From the NCBI GenBank assembly GCA_036258175.1, contig DATAEE010000273.1, positions 1-64,000 of the forward strand: a stretch of 64,000 bases of DNA, in the 5' to 3' direction. Position numbers and translations under genes: made by a program. Shown piece by piece: positions 49,018 to 60,756 of this stretch. Source of the stretch: DATAEE01 sp036258175. Its GTDB lineage: Bacteria; Acidobacteriota; Vicinamibacteria; Vicinamibacterales; 2-12-FULL-66-21. Within the stretch, counting starts at the first letter, position 1, and the number at the start of each line of letters is the position of its first letter. Under the pieces are notes generated by a model, which saw nothing but the letters and a program-made list of their open reading frames with translations, did not search any database and was not told where the DNA came from.

Positions 49018-49992
49018 ATGCGGACTTCGATGCTCGGCCCGTTTGCGATCGCTCTCTCCGTCGCCGTCGCGGCCGCGGGCTGCGGCAAGGTGAACGAGCT
49101 GAAAGCCAGAAAAACCTTCAAGGACGCCAACGTCCTGTACCAGCAGCAGGAGTACAAGAAGGCCGCGTCCAAGTACGAGGAGACGATAACGCTCAGCCCC
49201 GACATCAGGATTCCGTGCGAAGGCGGCGAGTGCTCCGCGGCCGCTCACTTCTACCTGGCGAACAGCTACGACAATCTTTACAAGCCCGCGCGACAGGGGG
49301 AGGCCGAGAACGACGCCAACCTGCAGAAGGCGGTCGAGCACTACCGTATCGCGGCCGACAAGGAACAGAACCCGAAAATGAAGCGGCTCTCGCTTCAGTA
49401 CCTCGCGGCGGCGTTCGGCCCCGACAAGCTGGCTCAGCCCGACGAAGCGGAGGCGGCATACCGTCGCATCATCGAACTCTCGCCGAGCGATCCCGAGAAC
49501 TACTTCGCCCTTGCCAAGATCCACGAAGACGCCGGCAAGTACGAGGAAGCCGAAGCCGCCCTGATCAAAGCCAAGGAAATGCGGCCCGACGATCCGCAGG
49601 TCTACGCGACGATCGCCGGCTTCTACAACCGGCAGGGCGAATTCGACAAGACCGTCGAGGCGCTGCGCGAGCGCGCCGTCCGCGAACCGAAGAACCCTGA
49701 GGCGTACCAGGTGCTCGCGGCATTCTACTGGGAGAAGGCTTACAAGGATTTCCGGCTGAACCCGAAGGACAAGGGCAAGTACGTCGACGACGGCCTCAAG
49801 GCCGCCGATCAGGCGCTCGATCTGAACAAGGACTACCTCGAAGCGCTCGCGTTCAAGAACTTGCTGCTTCGCGAGAAAGCCAAGCTGACCAAGGACCGCA
49901 AGGAGTACGACGCGCTCATCGCGGAGGCCAACCGCCTCCAGCAGCGCGCCGTGGAACTCCAGAAGAAGAAGACCGCCGGCATCTCGAACTAA
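49018..49992 (+). CDS. TPR-repeat lipoprotein
   Basis: A 324-residue lipoprotein. The signal ends with the lipobox AAAGC around residue 23-24. Several TPR units follow (ARKTFKDANVLYQQQEYKKA, EAEAAYRRIIELSPSDPENY, KYEEAEAALIKAKEMRPDDP), so it is a protein-protein scaffold in the envelope. GGGGGA before the ATG at 49018 fixes the start; the ATG 12 bases earlier is part of that site. The lspA and lgt enzymes in this window would process it. Partner unknown. Confidence 0.85.
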   Translation: MRTSMLGPFAIALSVAVAAAGCGKVNELKARKTFKDANVLYQQQEYKKAASKYEETITLSPDIRIPCEGGECSAAAHFYLANSYDNLYKPARQGEAENDANLQKAVEHYRIAADKEQNPKMKRLSLQYLAAAFGPDKLAQPDEAEAAYRRIIELSPSDPENYFALAKIHEDAGKYEEAEAALIKAKEMRPDDPQVYATIAGFYNRQGEFDKTVEALRERAVREPKNPEAYQVLAAFYWEKAYKDFRLNPKDKGKYVDDGLKAADQALDLNKDYLEALAFKNLLLREKAKLTKDRKEYDALIAEANRLQQRAVELQKKKTAGISN

Positions 49993-50005
49993 GCGTCCCG
50001 GCACG

Positions 50006-50341
50006 ATGCCGGAAACAATCCCGAGCGCGCCTGGAGCCACGAACGATCCAGGCGCGCTTTGCACGTACGCCGCCTCCTGTTGGGATCGTGCGTTGCGCGG
50101 CTACGGGCTCGACGACACCCGGAAGTCTGCGCTGGTGCAGGATGGACTGAACGCGGTGAGCGCGGCGCTACGTCTGGCGCCCGGGCATCCTCTCGCGCTC
50201 ACCTACCAGGTTCTTCTTCTGCGCCTGCTCGCCAGCCTCGAGCGCGATCCGGCGGTACGCGCGTCGCTGGAGCGCGAAGCCGAAACGTGTCATCGCGCTG
50301 CCGTGGAGACACAGAAAGCCGCGCTCATCCCGCGCGCCTGA
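50006..50341 (+). CDS. Small helical protein, unknown function
   Basis: A 111-residue protein with a TPR-like helical pair (GLNAVSAALRLAPGHPLALTYQVLLLRLLASLE) and a Cys near each end. There is no signal peptide. It follows the TPR lipoprotein by 13 bp and may be co-transcribed and interact with it. I know no named family. The last 17 bp overlap the convergent CHAD gene. Confidence 0.6.
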   Translation: MPETIPSAPGATNDPGALCTYAASCWDRALRGYGLDDTRKSALVQDGLNAVSAALRLAPGHPLALTYQVLLLRLLASLERDPAVRASLEREAETCHRAAVETQKAALIPRA

Positions 50342-51284
50342 GCCGTCGAACCGCGGGCTGCATCGCGAGGGCGCTCGCGGCGGCGAGAACGAGCGCACCC
50401 GACGCGACGATGGATCCGATACGTCGCGGGCGCACGGCGGCGCGCGTCGTTTCACATAACTCCACCAGGTCATCGCGTTCGTCGAGATACCGGCGATGCA
50501 GATCGCGGCACTCCGTCTCGAGGTACGCGCGTAGCGCGTCGAACGACGCCGCGTGCTCAGGCCCTGCTTCGGCGGCGCGTTCGGTCGCCGTCTGCAGAAA
50601 CACGTGCCGGTCGTGAAGATCGCCGAGCACGTCCTGCACTCTCTTCAACAGACCAAGCGCTCCGGGGACGTGAAACGTACCGAGCGCCTCGGCCGCTTCC
50701 AGCGCGTACCGCAGTTTCTTCGCGGCGATGCGAACCCCGTGGACACGGTTAGGAAAATGGACTCCGCCGGCGCGTGCAATCGCCAGACCCAGCGCATCGG
50801 TCCGCGTGAGGATCCGATCCGCTAGCGTGGAGGCCCACGGCGCGCCGACCGGTCGAAACCACCACGTGCCCCGGCCGTGAGAGCGGATCGGCGCCAGCGT
50901 CGCTTTTCGATCCTGCTGCTCGAGGCGTTTGACGGCGCGGCGCAGACGTCGGTCGCGCGACGCGCGCAGCTCGACCATCAGGCGTTGAAGCGGGACGGCC
51001 GCCGCAGGCAACCGCTGAACCGCCGCGATGGCAAGCTCGAGCATGACGTCCAGATCCCGGATTCTGCCCAGCGTTCGCCCGGTCCGCCTGAGCCACCGCC
51101 TCGCTTTCTCGCGTTCCGGCCCGGCCGATCGCAACAGCGGCAGCGCCTCGCGTAATCGTCGCGTCGCCACGCGCGCGTCGTGAATCGCGTCATCGTCGCC
51201 ATCACGGACGCCGGGGAGTTGATCGCGCAACCGATCAATTTGGCTTCGAATGAGGGTTTCTGGGGAGGTTTGCGCGGTAGTCAC
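50325..51284 (-). CDS. CHAD-domain protein with C-terminal membrane helix
   Basis: A 319-residue CHAD protein. The helical domain carries conserved His and Arg/Lys residues: IHDARVATRRLREALPLL, GRIRDLDVML and VHGVRIAAKKLRYALEAAE. CHAD domains bind inorganic polyphosphate. A single hydrophobic helix (GSIVASGALVLAAASALAM) near the end anchors it to the membrane. The GTG start has AGGAGCTCACC before it. No CYTH domain or ppk is adjacent. Confidence 0.85.
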   Translation of the reverse strand: MTTAQTSPETLIRSQIDRLRDQLPGVRDGDDDAIHDARVATRRLREALPLLRSAGPEREKARRWLRRTGRTLGRIRDLDVMLELAIAAVQRLPAAAVPLQRLMVELRASRDRRLRRAVKRLEQQDRKATLAPIRSHGRGTWWFRPVGAPWASTLADRILTRTDALGLAIARAGGVHFPNRVHGVRIAAKKLRYALEAAEALGTFHVPGALGLLKRVQDVLGDLHDRHVFLQTATERAAEAGPEHAASFDALRAYLETECRDLHRRYLDERDDLVELCETTRAAVRPRRIGSIVASGALVLAAASALAMQPAVRRLRRAG

Positions 51285-51403
51285 GGTGAGCTCCTGATCG
51301 TCGCCTCATGATGTTGCAAGCGACGGTCCCGTCTCATCTGCTCGACGCCGCCTCATCCGCAACGTCACTGCGCGCGCTGTTTGCGAGGGCCGCACATGCG
51401 CTG

Positions 51404-51446
51404 GTACAAACGAAAGGCTGCACGACACGGTCGTGCAGCCCTTGAA
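51404..51446 (-). terminator. Terminator of the tonB operon
   Basis: A perfect 11-bp stem, GGCTGCACGAC/GTCGTGCAGCC (51416-51426, 51430-51440), with a 3-nt loop. On the minus strand it is followed by TTTCGTTTG. It lies 23 bp after the last exbD stop. Confidence 0.85.
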
Positions 51447-51468
51447 ATTGATCGGTCGGTCGCGGAGC

Positions 51469-51942
51469 TTAGTTGGTGCTGGGCGACGCTCCGGCGGCCT
51501 GGCGCATGCCGGTCGTGACGATGCCGACCTTCTCGACGCCCGCGCCGCGCGCCGCGTCGATGACGGCGACGATCTCGCCGTACCGCAGCGACCCGTCGCC
51601 GACGATGAACATCGTCTTCTCTTTGCGCTGCTCAAAGATGTTTCGCAGCCGCTCCTCGAGCTCGGCCATCGTGACATCGGACTTGTTCACCGAGATGCGG
51701 CGATCCGCAGTGTATTCGACGACGATCTGACTGACGTCTGGCGTCTGCTGGCTGGCCGAGCGCGTCTCGAGCGGCAGGTTGATGTCCACGCCCTTCTGCG
51801 TGAGCGGCAGAGCCGCCATGAAGATGATGAGCAGGACAAGTAGCACGTCGATGAGCGGCGTGACGTTCATGTCGGCCGTCGCGTGCGGAACTTCCGCCGT
51901 GACGACGCGGTCGGCGCCGAAATGCTTGTGTGCGTGCGCCAT
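51469..51942 (-). CDS. exbD: ExbD/TolR-family protein (second copy)
   Basis: A 157-residue inner-membrane protein with one helix after MNVTPLIDVLLVLLIIFM, which carries the proton-conducting Asp, and a periplasmic domain (INLPLETRS, MTMAELEERLRNIF). It uses the proton gradient with ExbB to energise TonB. Its ATG overlaps the stop of the first exbD (TAATG). Two different ExbD chains in one operon suggest a heteromeric motor. Last gene of the operon before a strong terminator. Confidence 0.93.
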   Translation of the reverse strand: MAHAHKHFGADRVVTAEVPHATADMNVTPLIDVLLVLLIIFMAALPLTQKGVDINLPLETRSASQQTPDVSQIVVEYTADRRISVNKSDVTMAELEERLRNIFEQRKEKTMFIVGDGSLRYGEIVAVIDAARGAGVEKVGIVTTGMRQAAGASPSTN

Positions 51943-52385
51943 TACTTGCCTCCGCTCGCGGTCTCACCCGGCCGCAGCTTGCGCTCCGTGATGAGGCCGA
52001 TGTCTTCGATGCCCGCCTTCCGGAGCTCGTCCATCGCCTGCATGATGGAGCTGTACGGCGCGTCGGTGTCGCCCTTGATCAGCACGATCTTTTCTTTCTT
52101 TTCTTCCAAGACCGCCTGTATGCGGTCGAGGAAATCGCGCTCCAGGACCTTCACGCCGTTGATGTAGAACTCCTTGTGGGCGGTGACGTGGACCACCGTC
52201 TGCTCCTGCGTGTCAGGCTTGTCCGACGTATTGACTGCCTCGGGCAGCCTGACGTCCACGCCCTTCTGGAGCATGGGAGCGACCAGCATCATGATAATGA
52301 GCAGCACCAGCATGACGTCGACGAGGGGCGTCACGTTGATGTCGGCCTTCAACCCACCTTTTGCGCCGCCAACATCCATTGCCAT
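51942..52385 (-). CDS. exbD: ExbD/TolR-family protein (first copy)
   Basis: A 147-residue ExbD. DINVTPLVDVMLVLLIIMM contains the essential Asp. The periplasmic domain reads VDVRLPEAVN and KIVLIKGDTDAPYSSIMQAMDEL. It differs clearly from the following copy, so this is not a recent duplication. It lies 88 bp after exbB. Confidence 0.93.
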   Translation of the reverse strand: MAMDVGGAKGGLKADINVTPLVDVMLVLLIIMMLVAPMLQKGVDVRLPEAVNTSDKPDTQEQTVVHVTAHKEFYINGVKVLERDFLDRIQAVLEEKKEKIVLIKGDTDAPYSSIMQAMDELRKAGIEDIGLITERKLRPGETASGGK

Positions 52386-52473
52386 GGAGATACTCCGACG
52401 GTGTGGCGGGCCCGAGAGGCCCGCCCGCCAATCGCCTTACAGTTACGCGGTTTTCATTGTCAGCGAAAACCGA

Positions 52474-53157
52474 CTACGCGGTTTTCTTAATGAAGTAGTC
52501 CACGAGCTCCGACGACGAGTTGTCCATTTCGACGTTGAAGTACTCGATGCGGCCGGTGAGGTAGTTGTAGAACCACACCGCCGGGATGGCGACCAGCAGC
52601 CCGAGCGCCGTCTCGACCAGCGCTTCGGCGATACCAGCCGACACGGCGCCGATACCACCCGACCCGGTCGCCGCGATGCCCTGGAAGGCGGTGATGATGC
52701 CGACGACGGTGCCGAGCAGGCCGACGAACGGCGCCGTCGAACCGATCGTCGCGAGCGCGGAAACGCCCTTCTTGAGATCGTTCGCCGTCAATGCCGACGC
52801 GCGCTGGATGGCGCGGCGCACGGTGTCGACCAGGTCTTCGCGGCTCAGGTTCGAGCCTGATTCCTGCTGGAACTGGTATTCCTGCAGACCTGCGAGGACG
52901 ACCTTCGCAAGGTGGCTGTAGCGATAGTTCTTGGACGCGGACACCGCGATCGCATCCTTCAGACGACCCTCTTTGAGGTGCTTGGCGACCTGCGGGGCGT
53001 ACTGCTTGGACTGCTTGCGCGCCTGGTTGAAGGTATAGATGCGCTCGATCGCGACGCCGAACGACCACATGGACATGATGATCAGGATGACGCCGATAGC
53101 TTTCGCCACCCAGCCCATCTGGTTCCACATGTGAATAAGATCCATTCCGCCTTCCAT
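52474..53157 (-). CDS. exbB: ExbB/TolQ/MotA-family proton channel
   Basis: A 227-residue inner-membrane protein with three helices: one near the N-terminus (AIGVILIIMSMWSFGVAI) and two in STAPFVGLLGTVVGIITAF and the ALGLLVAIPAVWFYNYL region. It forms the pentameric channel around the ExbD dimer. GGAGGG about 6 nt before the ATG at 53157 sets the start. It follows tonB by 49 bp, which include a small palindrome (53174-53197). Confidence 0.93.
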   Translation of the reverse strand: MEGGMDLIHMWNQMGWVAKAIGVILIIMSMWSFGVAIERIYTFNQARKQSKQYAPQVAKHLKEGRLKDAIAVSASKNYRYSHLAKVVLAGLQEYQFQQESGSNLSREDLVDTVRRAIQRASALTANDLKKGVSALATIGSTAPFVGLLGTVVGIITAFQGIAATGSGGIGAVSAGIAEALVETALGLLVAIPAVWFYNYLTGRIEYFNVEMDNSSSELVDYFIKKTA

Positions 53158-53173
53158 CGCAACCCTCCGAGAT

Positions 53174-53197
53174 CGTAGCGCGGGCCTCACGCCCGCT
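53174..53197. repeat. Small palindrome between tonB and exbB
   Basis: The arms GCGGGC and GCCCGC lie around CTCAC, preceded by CGTAGC. Inverted, it gives GCGCTACG, the same flank as the palindrome at 39826-39841. It could adjust tonB:exbB mRNA levels. Confidence 0.55.
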
Positions 53198-53206
53198 GGG
53201 TGACAC

Positions 53207-53929
53207 CTATTGCAAGGTGAAGTTGACGGTCACGGTCATGATGACCGGTACGGGAACGCCGTTGAGTAGCGTCGGCGTGAACTCCCACTGCTTGACGGCG
53301 TCGAGCGCCGCCTGATCGAGCAACGGGATCGATCGGAGCACCTTGGCGTCGCGGACCCGGCCATCCGGCCCGATCGTCGCCTCGATGATCACGACGCCCT
53401 GCACGCGTGCCGACTGCGCGATGGGCGGGTAGACGGGATTGACGTGCTTCCGTTTCTGCGGCGCCTTGATGTTACCGCCGACGCGGATCGGTGCGGTCGG
53501 GGGCGGCGGCGGTGGCGGCGGCGCTTCCGGCAATCCGCCCACGACACCTCCGACGACGCCGCCCGGGACGCCACCTTCAACGCCACCGGTCACGCCTTCC
53601 GTTCCGGTCACGCCCGTCTCGGGTGTGATCTCTGACGGAGCCTCGACCGGTGCGGCCGCCGGATTCGGCATCTCGACGGGCGTCGGCTTCGGCATCGCCG
53701 CTGCGGGCGGTGGTGGTGGCGGCGGCGGTGGCGGTGGTGGTGGCGGTGCTGCGACGAACGCCATCATGGCCGGCGGTGTCGGGAGCACGTCGGCGGCCAT
53801 CAGGGGAATGATGATGATCCCGCCGAAGATCAGAGTATGGACAGCAATCGACACCGGAACGGTATACCACTGCTTCGTTCCGACCTTGATCGAGGGTTCA
53901 ACGACGTCCCCGAACATGTCTTTCGGCAC
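53207..53929 (-). CDS. tonB: TonB-family energy transducer
   Basis: A 240-residue protein with an N-terminal membrane helix (VPVSIAVHTLIFGGIIIIPLM), a periplasmic linker with a run of 14 prolines and a second of 8, then a TonB C-terminal domain: NPVYPPIAQSARVQGVVIIE and WEFTPTLLNGVPVPVIMTV. It spans the periplasm and delivers energy to outer-membrane receptors. The GTG at 53929 is preferred because GGGAGGAG lies 7 nt upstream; an ATG four codons later is the alternative. No TonB-dependent receptor is nearby. Confidence 0.92.
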   Translation of the reverse strand: MPKDMFGDVVEPSIKVGTKQWYTVPVSIAVHTLIFGGIIIIPLMAADVLPTPPAMMAFVAAPPPPPPPPPPPPPPAAAMPKPTPVEMPNPAAAPVEAPSEITPETGVTGTEGVTGGVEGGVPGGVVGGVVGGLPEAPPPPPPPPTAPIRVGGNIKAPQKRKHVNPVYPPIAQSARVQGVVIIEATIGPDGRVRDAKVLRSIPLLDQAALDAVKQWEFTPTLLNGVPVPVIMTVTVNFTLQ

Positions 53930-54007
53930 GGGATTCTCCTCCCACCGCGGTGGCCCGAACCGGAGGTGCTCCCCCCGGCCACCCGTGGCGCCCACGAAAG
54001 AGCGCCA

Positions 54008-54038
54008 AGTATAGATCAGACCCAAAAACGGGTGTCAA
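54008..54038 (-). promoter_or_regulatory. Sigma70 promoter for the tonB operon
   Basis: On the minus strand TTGACA (54033-54038), a 19-bp spacer and TATACT (54008-54013). The leader to the tonB start is about 70 nt. I see no clear Fur box. Confidence 0.6.
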
Positions 54039-54121
54039 CGAAACTACTCACAGGTTAGACACCGGTTTCCGGAAAACGGACCGGCTCCGGCAGCCGCATG
54101 CTGTGGCCCCTGAGCAGGTTG

Positions 54122-56605
<2,484 letters not shown>

Positions 56606-56650
56606 GGCACCTCTCGGTTCATAGAAATCATTAATCCTACCATCCGACCG

Positions 56651-57274
56651 CTAGACGCGAAAGTCGTGAACGCGGTCGTCGCCGCGCCGCAGCCGAAGCC
56701 GCGCCGCAAGCGCCATCCCCCCGGTGAGAAACACCCGGATCCCCTGCTCCACGGTCATGTCCGGAAATGCCGCGCGATCGCGCGGACAGATCACCACGTC
56801 GCCTAGATAGAGATGATTCGTCGGGACGTAAACCGCAATCATCGCCTCGGGCCCCGACCCGCGATCGACGGTGAACTCGCGCGTCAGAAACCCGAGCAGG
56901 ATCCGGCCCGAGGCGTCCTCGACGAGCACGACGCGCTTGAACCCGTACTCGTTGTCCGGCGAAAAGGCGACGACGAGCTGCTTGACCGGCGCGTAGACGG
57001 TCCGGAACACGGGCACCTTGAGCAGCCACCCCTCTGCCCGTGCCAGCAACCGCTTCCCGAGGACGTTGCTCGCCACGGCGCCCACCAGCAGGATCACCAG
57101 GGCCGTCGTCAGAATGCCGAGGCCGGGAACCTCGCGTCCGAGCCATCGCGAAAAGAACGGGGCCGTGCTGCCGTCGATGAACCGGAAGATCCAGACGAAC
57201 GTGACGACGCTGATGACGAGCGGCACCATCACGAAGAAGCCCGCCACGAAGCTGCGCCGGAGCCACTGCAACAT
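56651..57274 (-). CDS. DUF502 membrane protein
   Basis: A 207-residue protein with two membrane helices (FVAGFFVMVPLVISVVTFVW; LTTALVILLVGAVASNVLG) and a beta-rich soluble part with the family motif VPVFRTVYAPVKQLVVAF and VYVPTNHLYLGDVVICP. The function of DUF502 is unknown. The ATG at 57274 gives the usual short start LQWLRRSFVAG; a GTG 27 bases upstream is less likely. It lies between uppP and hppA on the same strand. Confidence 0.85.
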   Translation of the reverse strand: MLQWLRRSFVAGFFVMVPLVISVVTFVWIFRFIDGSTAPFFSRWLGREVPGLGILTTALVILLVGAVASNVLGKRLLARAEGWLLKVPVFRTVYAPVKQLVVAFSPDNEYGFKRVVLVEDASGRILLGFLTREFTVDRGSGPEAMIAVYVPTNHLYLGDVVICPRDRAAFPDMTVEQGIRVFLTGGMALAARLRLRRGDDRVHDFRV

Positions 57275-57373
57275 TTTCTTAGGTCCGCGCTGGGGCCCCA
57301 CCCCCCGCGCCTGACACGGCTCGCTTCGCTCGCCGCGCTGATGCGTCCGGATTGCTGCTTTCCGGACGACTTG

Positions 57374-58177
57374 TCACTGCGTTAACCAAATGAATGTGAC
57401 TGCCGCGAGCGCGAAGCGATAGTACGCGAACACGTCCAGCCGATGCCCGGCAAGATAGCGCAGAAAGAACCGGATGGTGAGGTAGCCGACGACGCCCGAG
57501 ACAGCCATCCCCACAGCAAACAGGGTCACGGCATCCCCGGTCACGCCGATTCGCGCCAGCTCGAGGCTCTCCTTCGCGCTCGCCGCCAGGATCGCCGGGA
57601 TGCTCAGGAGAAACGTGAACCGCGCGGCGGCGTCGCGGCGGAGTCCGAGGAACAGCCCAATGCTGATCGTCGTGCCCGAGCGCGACATGCCTGGCACCAG
57701 CGCAGCCGCCTGACCAGCGCCGATCGCGAGCGCGCCTCCGGGACCGAGCGCCTGCTCAGTCTCGACGCCACGGCCCACGCGCTCCGCGACGAGCATCAGG
57801 ACACCGCCGACCACAAGCGTGACGGCGGCGACGAGCGGCGTTCGAAGCGCCTCTTCCACGTTGTGGGTGTACAGCAGACCCGCGACGACGGTCGGGAGCG
57901 TGCCCACGACGATGAGTCGAATGAGGCGCGCCGTGGGATCGGATGCGGTCAAGATCCTCGGAAGCGCCGCCGCCATCTGCACCAGCTCTGCGCGGAAGAA
58001 CACGATGACGGCCACGAGCGTGCCCAGGTGGCAGGCAACGTCGAAGGCGAGACCCAGCGCGCCGGCGTCCCACCCGAAGAATGCGCGGCCGAGAATCAGG
58101 TGTGCGGAGCTCGAGACCGGCAGAAACTCAGTCAAGCCCTGGACGATCCCGAGGACGACGGCTGCCAGCAACGTCAC
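57374..58177 (-). CDS. uppP: Undecaprenyl-diphosphatase
   Basis: A 267-residue BacA/UppP with eight helices. GIVQGLTEFLPVSSSAHLIL and ALVPGMSRSGTTISIG are the two active-site motifs (Glu, Ser and Arg present). It removes a phosphate from undecaprenyl diphosphate so the lipid carrier can be reused in cell-wall synthesis. GTG start. It follows secF by 49 bp. Confidence 0.95.
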   Translation of the reverse strand: MTLLAAVVLGIVQGLTEFLPVSSSAHLILGRAFFGWDAGALGLAFDVACHLGTLVAVIVFFRAELVQMAAALPRILTASDPTARLIRLIVVGTLPTVVAGLLYTHNVEEALRTPLVAAVTLVVGGVLMLVAERVGRGVETEQALGPGGALAIGAGQAAALVPGMSRSGTTISIGLFLGLRRDAAARFTFLLSIPAILAASAKESLELARIGVTGDAVTLFAVGMAVSGVVGYLTIRFFLRYLAGHRLDVFAYYRFALAAVTFIWLTQ

Positions 58178-58226
58178 GACGTCAGCAGGTCAGTCAGGAT
58201 CGGCGAGCGTCGACGTCCACGTCGGC

Positions 58227-59183
58227 TCAGGCGCGCTTCTTTCTCTGGCGATCCGCGCCGGCGGCGGCGGCCTGGCTCTGCGCGGCGCCGCGCCGCTGGC
58301 TCAGGAGGATCGCGATCGCTGACGCGATGAAGATCGTCGAATACGTGCCGCTGACGATGCCGACGAGCATCGTGAACGCGAAGCCTTCGAGTACTTCACC
58401 GCCGAACAGATAGAGCGACAGGACCGAGAGGAACGTGGTGCCGGCCGTGATGATGGTCCGCCCCAACGTCTGGTTGACGCTCGTATTGACCACCTGCTCG
58501 AGCGCGTCGCGGCGCATGAACCGGAGGTTCTCGCGGACGCGATCGAAGACGACGATCGTGTCGTTCACCGAATAGCCGGTGATCGTTAGGATCGCCGCCA
58601 CGATGTTCAGCGAGAGCTCGTAGTTGAAGAATTTGAGGAAGGCGACAGTCACGAGGATATCGTGCAGGGTCGCGACGATGGCGCCGACGGCGAAGCTGAA
58701 TCGGAACCGGATCGCGATGTATGCGGTGATACCGACGATAGAAGCCAGCGTCGCGAGTATCCCCTTCAACTGCAGGTCGCGCCCGATCACCGGGCCGACG
58801 ATCTCCGTGCTGCGAACCTCGAAGTTGCCGAGGTTCGCGGCTCGCAGCCGATCGATCACGCCGCGCGCGCCCTGTTCCAGGCTCGCTCCCTGCTCGGCGA
58901 CGAGCTCGGGCAGCCGGATGAGCACTTCGTTATCGGCCGGCTCGCCGTAACGCTGGACGATTTTCTCGCCCGGAACCGCGGCCAGCGCGTCGAGCACCGC
59001 CTGTTCCGACACCGGCTTCTCGAACTTGACGATGATGACGGTGCCGCCGGAGAAGTCGATGCCGAGCGGCAGGCCCGTCGTCATGACGGCGGCGACGCCG
59101 GCGAGGATGATCACCGCTGAGAGCGCGAGCGCGTGCCAGCGCCACCGGATGAAGTTGAAATTCGCGTTCGTGAATATCTGCAT
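58227..59183 (-). CDS. secF: Preprotein translocase subunit SecF
   Basis: A 318-residue SecF with six helices, the periplasmic domain in between, and the family motifs GIDFSGGTVIIVKF, SVNDTIVVFDRVREN and NTSVNQTLGRTIITAGTT. With SecD it uses the proton gradient to complete protein export. A Gln/Ala-rich basic C-terminus follows. It lies 7 bp after secD. Confidence 0.95.
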   Translation of the reverse strand: MQIFTNANFNFIRWRWHALALSAVIILAGVAAVMTTGLPLGIDFSGGTVIIVKFEKPVSEQAVLDALAAVPGEKIVQRYGEPADNEVLIRLPELVAEQGASLEQGARGVIDRLRAANLGNFEVRSTEIVGPVIGRDLQLKGILATLASIVGITAYIAIRFRFSFAVGAIVATLHDILVTVAFLKFFNYELSLNIVAAILTITGYSVNDTIVVFDRVRENLRFMRRDALEQVVNTSVNQTLGRTIITAGTTFLSVLSLYLFGGEVLEGFAFTMLVGIVSGTYSTIFIASAIAILLSQRRGAAQSQAAAAGADRQRKKRA

Positions 59184-59190
59184 CGTTATC

Positions 59191-60756
59191 CTAGATGCTC
59201 AACCGCGCGACGCTCCGCCTCGACAGAATCAGCTCAAAGAGCGACCGCGAGACGAACACCGCCGTGAAGACGTTGGACAACAGTCCGAAAAACAGCGTCG
59301 TCGCAAATCCGCGAATGGGTCCAGTCCCGAACTGGAAGAGGAACGCGGCGGCGATGAGCGACGCGACGTGCGTGTCGAGAATCGTGAGGAAGACGCGATC
59401 GAATCCGGCGGCGACCGCGGCACGGACGCCCTTGCCCGCGGCGAGCTCCTCTTTGATGCGCTCGAAGATCAGCACGTTCGAGTCGACGCCCATCCCGATC
59501 GTCAGGATGAATCCCGCGACGCCGGGCAGCGTCATCGTCGCGCCGATGTACGCCATGAACCCGAGCAGAATGACCAGGTTCATCAGCACAGATACGATGG
59601 CGTTGATCCCGGTCAGCTTGTAATACGCCAGCATGAACAGCGCGACGAGCACCATGCCGCCAACCGAGGCGAGGAGGCCGGCGCGGATCGAGTCGGCGCC
59701 CAGGCTCGGACCGACCGTCCGCTCTTCGAGGTACGTCAGGCTGATCGGCAGCGCGCCGGACCGGAGCTTGAGCGCGAGATCCGTGACCTCCTGGTTCGTG
59801 AACGATCCCTCGATGATCCCGTCGGTATCGATGCGGCTGTTGATGACCGGGGCCGACTGGACCCGGCCGTCAAGGATGATCGCAAGCCGACGACCGACGT
59901 TCTCGCCCGTCGCCGTCCCGAACTTTCGCGCGCCCTCGCGGCTGAGCTGAAAGTTCACGGCCGGCTGGTTGTTGGAATCGAGCGTCGGCCGGGCATTGCG
60001 CAAATCGTTCCCCCGCACGACGGCCGCCTTCCGGACAAGGTAGTAAACCGTCTCAGGTCGTTCGCCCGAAGCGCTGATCTCGCTCGTGCCCGACAGGACC
60101 TCCATGTCCGGAGGGAGCTGGCTGTTCCGTGTTGCGAGCAGGGCCTCGCGGCTCGCCGCAGGCCCGTCCTCGACGAGCTTCAGCTCTAAGACCGCGGTGG
60201 ATCGAATGATGTCTTTCGCGCGCTGCACGTCGGTCACGCCCGGCAGCTGCACGAGAATCTGATCGCCCGCCGAGCCATGTTCCGCGACAATCGGCTCGGC
60301 TACGCCAAGCTCATTCACCCGGCGCTCGATGGTCTGCAGCGCCTGCCGCACGGCCTCACGCCGGAGCTGAAGCGCGACCGGGTCCCGCAGCCGGAACGTG
60401 TACGAATTCACGCTCGACGATCGGTTGAACGACGCGGCGGTCTCGTCGTCGGCGAGCCGGCGGAATTCCGCATCCTTGTCAGGCGGGACGCCATCGACGC
60501 GGAAGCTCATCGCGTCCACGACCTGCACCGAGCCCACCGTGATCCCGCGCTCGCGGAGCTGCTGCCGGAGCCGCTCCGCCGCGGTTTCGGTCTCGAGCCG
60601 GAGCGCATCGTCGGTGTGCGCGCGGAGCACGAGATGGACGCCGCCTTTCAGGTCCAGACCGAGCTTGACCTTTTCGCGCGGGGGATAGAAGGCGTAGACG
60701 GCTATCGCCACCACAGCCAGGATCAGAATCAGTTTCCAGCGAAGGTTTGTGTTCAT
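59191..60756 (-). CDS. secD: Preprotein translocase subunit SecD
   Basis: A 521-residue SecD. It begins with a membrane helix and LGLDLKGGVHLVLRAH, followed by the large periplasmic domain (VNELGVAEPIVAEHGS, IILDGRVQSAPVINS) and five more helices with GMGVDSNVLIFERIKEEL. It is separate from SecF here. Its ATG overlaps the yajC stop (ATGA). Confidence 0.95.
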   Translation of the reverse strand: MNTNLRWKLILILAVVAIAVYAFYPPREKVKLGLDLKGGVHLVLRAHTDDALRLETETAAERLRQQLRERGITVGSVQVVDAMSFRVDGVPPDKDAEFRRLADDETAASFNRSSSVNSYTFRLRDPVALQLRREAVRQALQTIERRVNELGVAEPIVAEHGSAGDQILVQLPGVTDVQRAKDIIRSTAVLELKLVEDGPAASREALLATRNSQLPPDMEVLSGTSEISASGERPETVYYLVRKAAVVRGNDLRNARPTLDSNNQPAVNFQLSREGARKFGTATGENVGRRLAIILDGRVQSAPVINSRIDTDGIIEGSFTNQEVTDLALKLRSGALPISLTYLEERTVGPSLGADSIRAGLLASVGGMVLVALFMLAYYKLTGINAIVSVLMNLVILLGFMAYIGATMTLPGVAGFILTIGMGVDSNVLIFERIKEELAAGKGVRAAVAAGFDRVFLTILDTHVASLIAAAFLFQFGTGPIRGFATTLFFGLLSNVFTAVFVSRSLFELILSRRSVARLSI

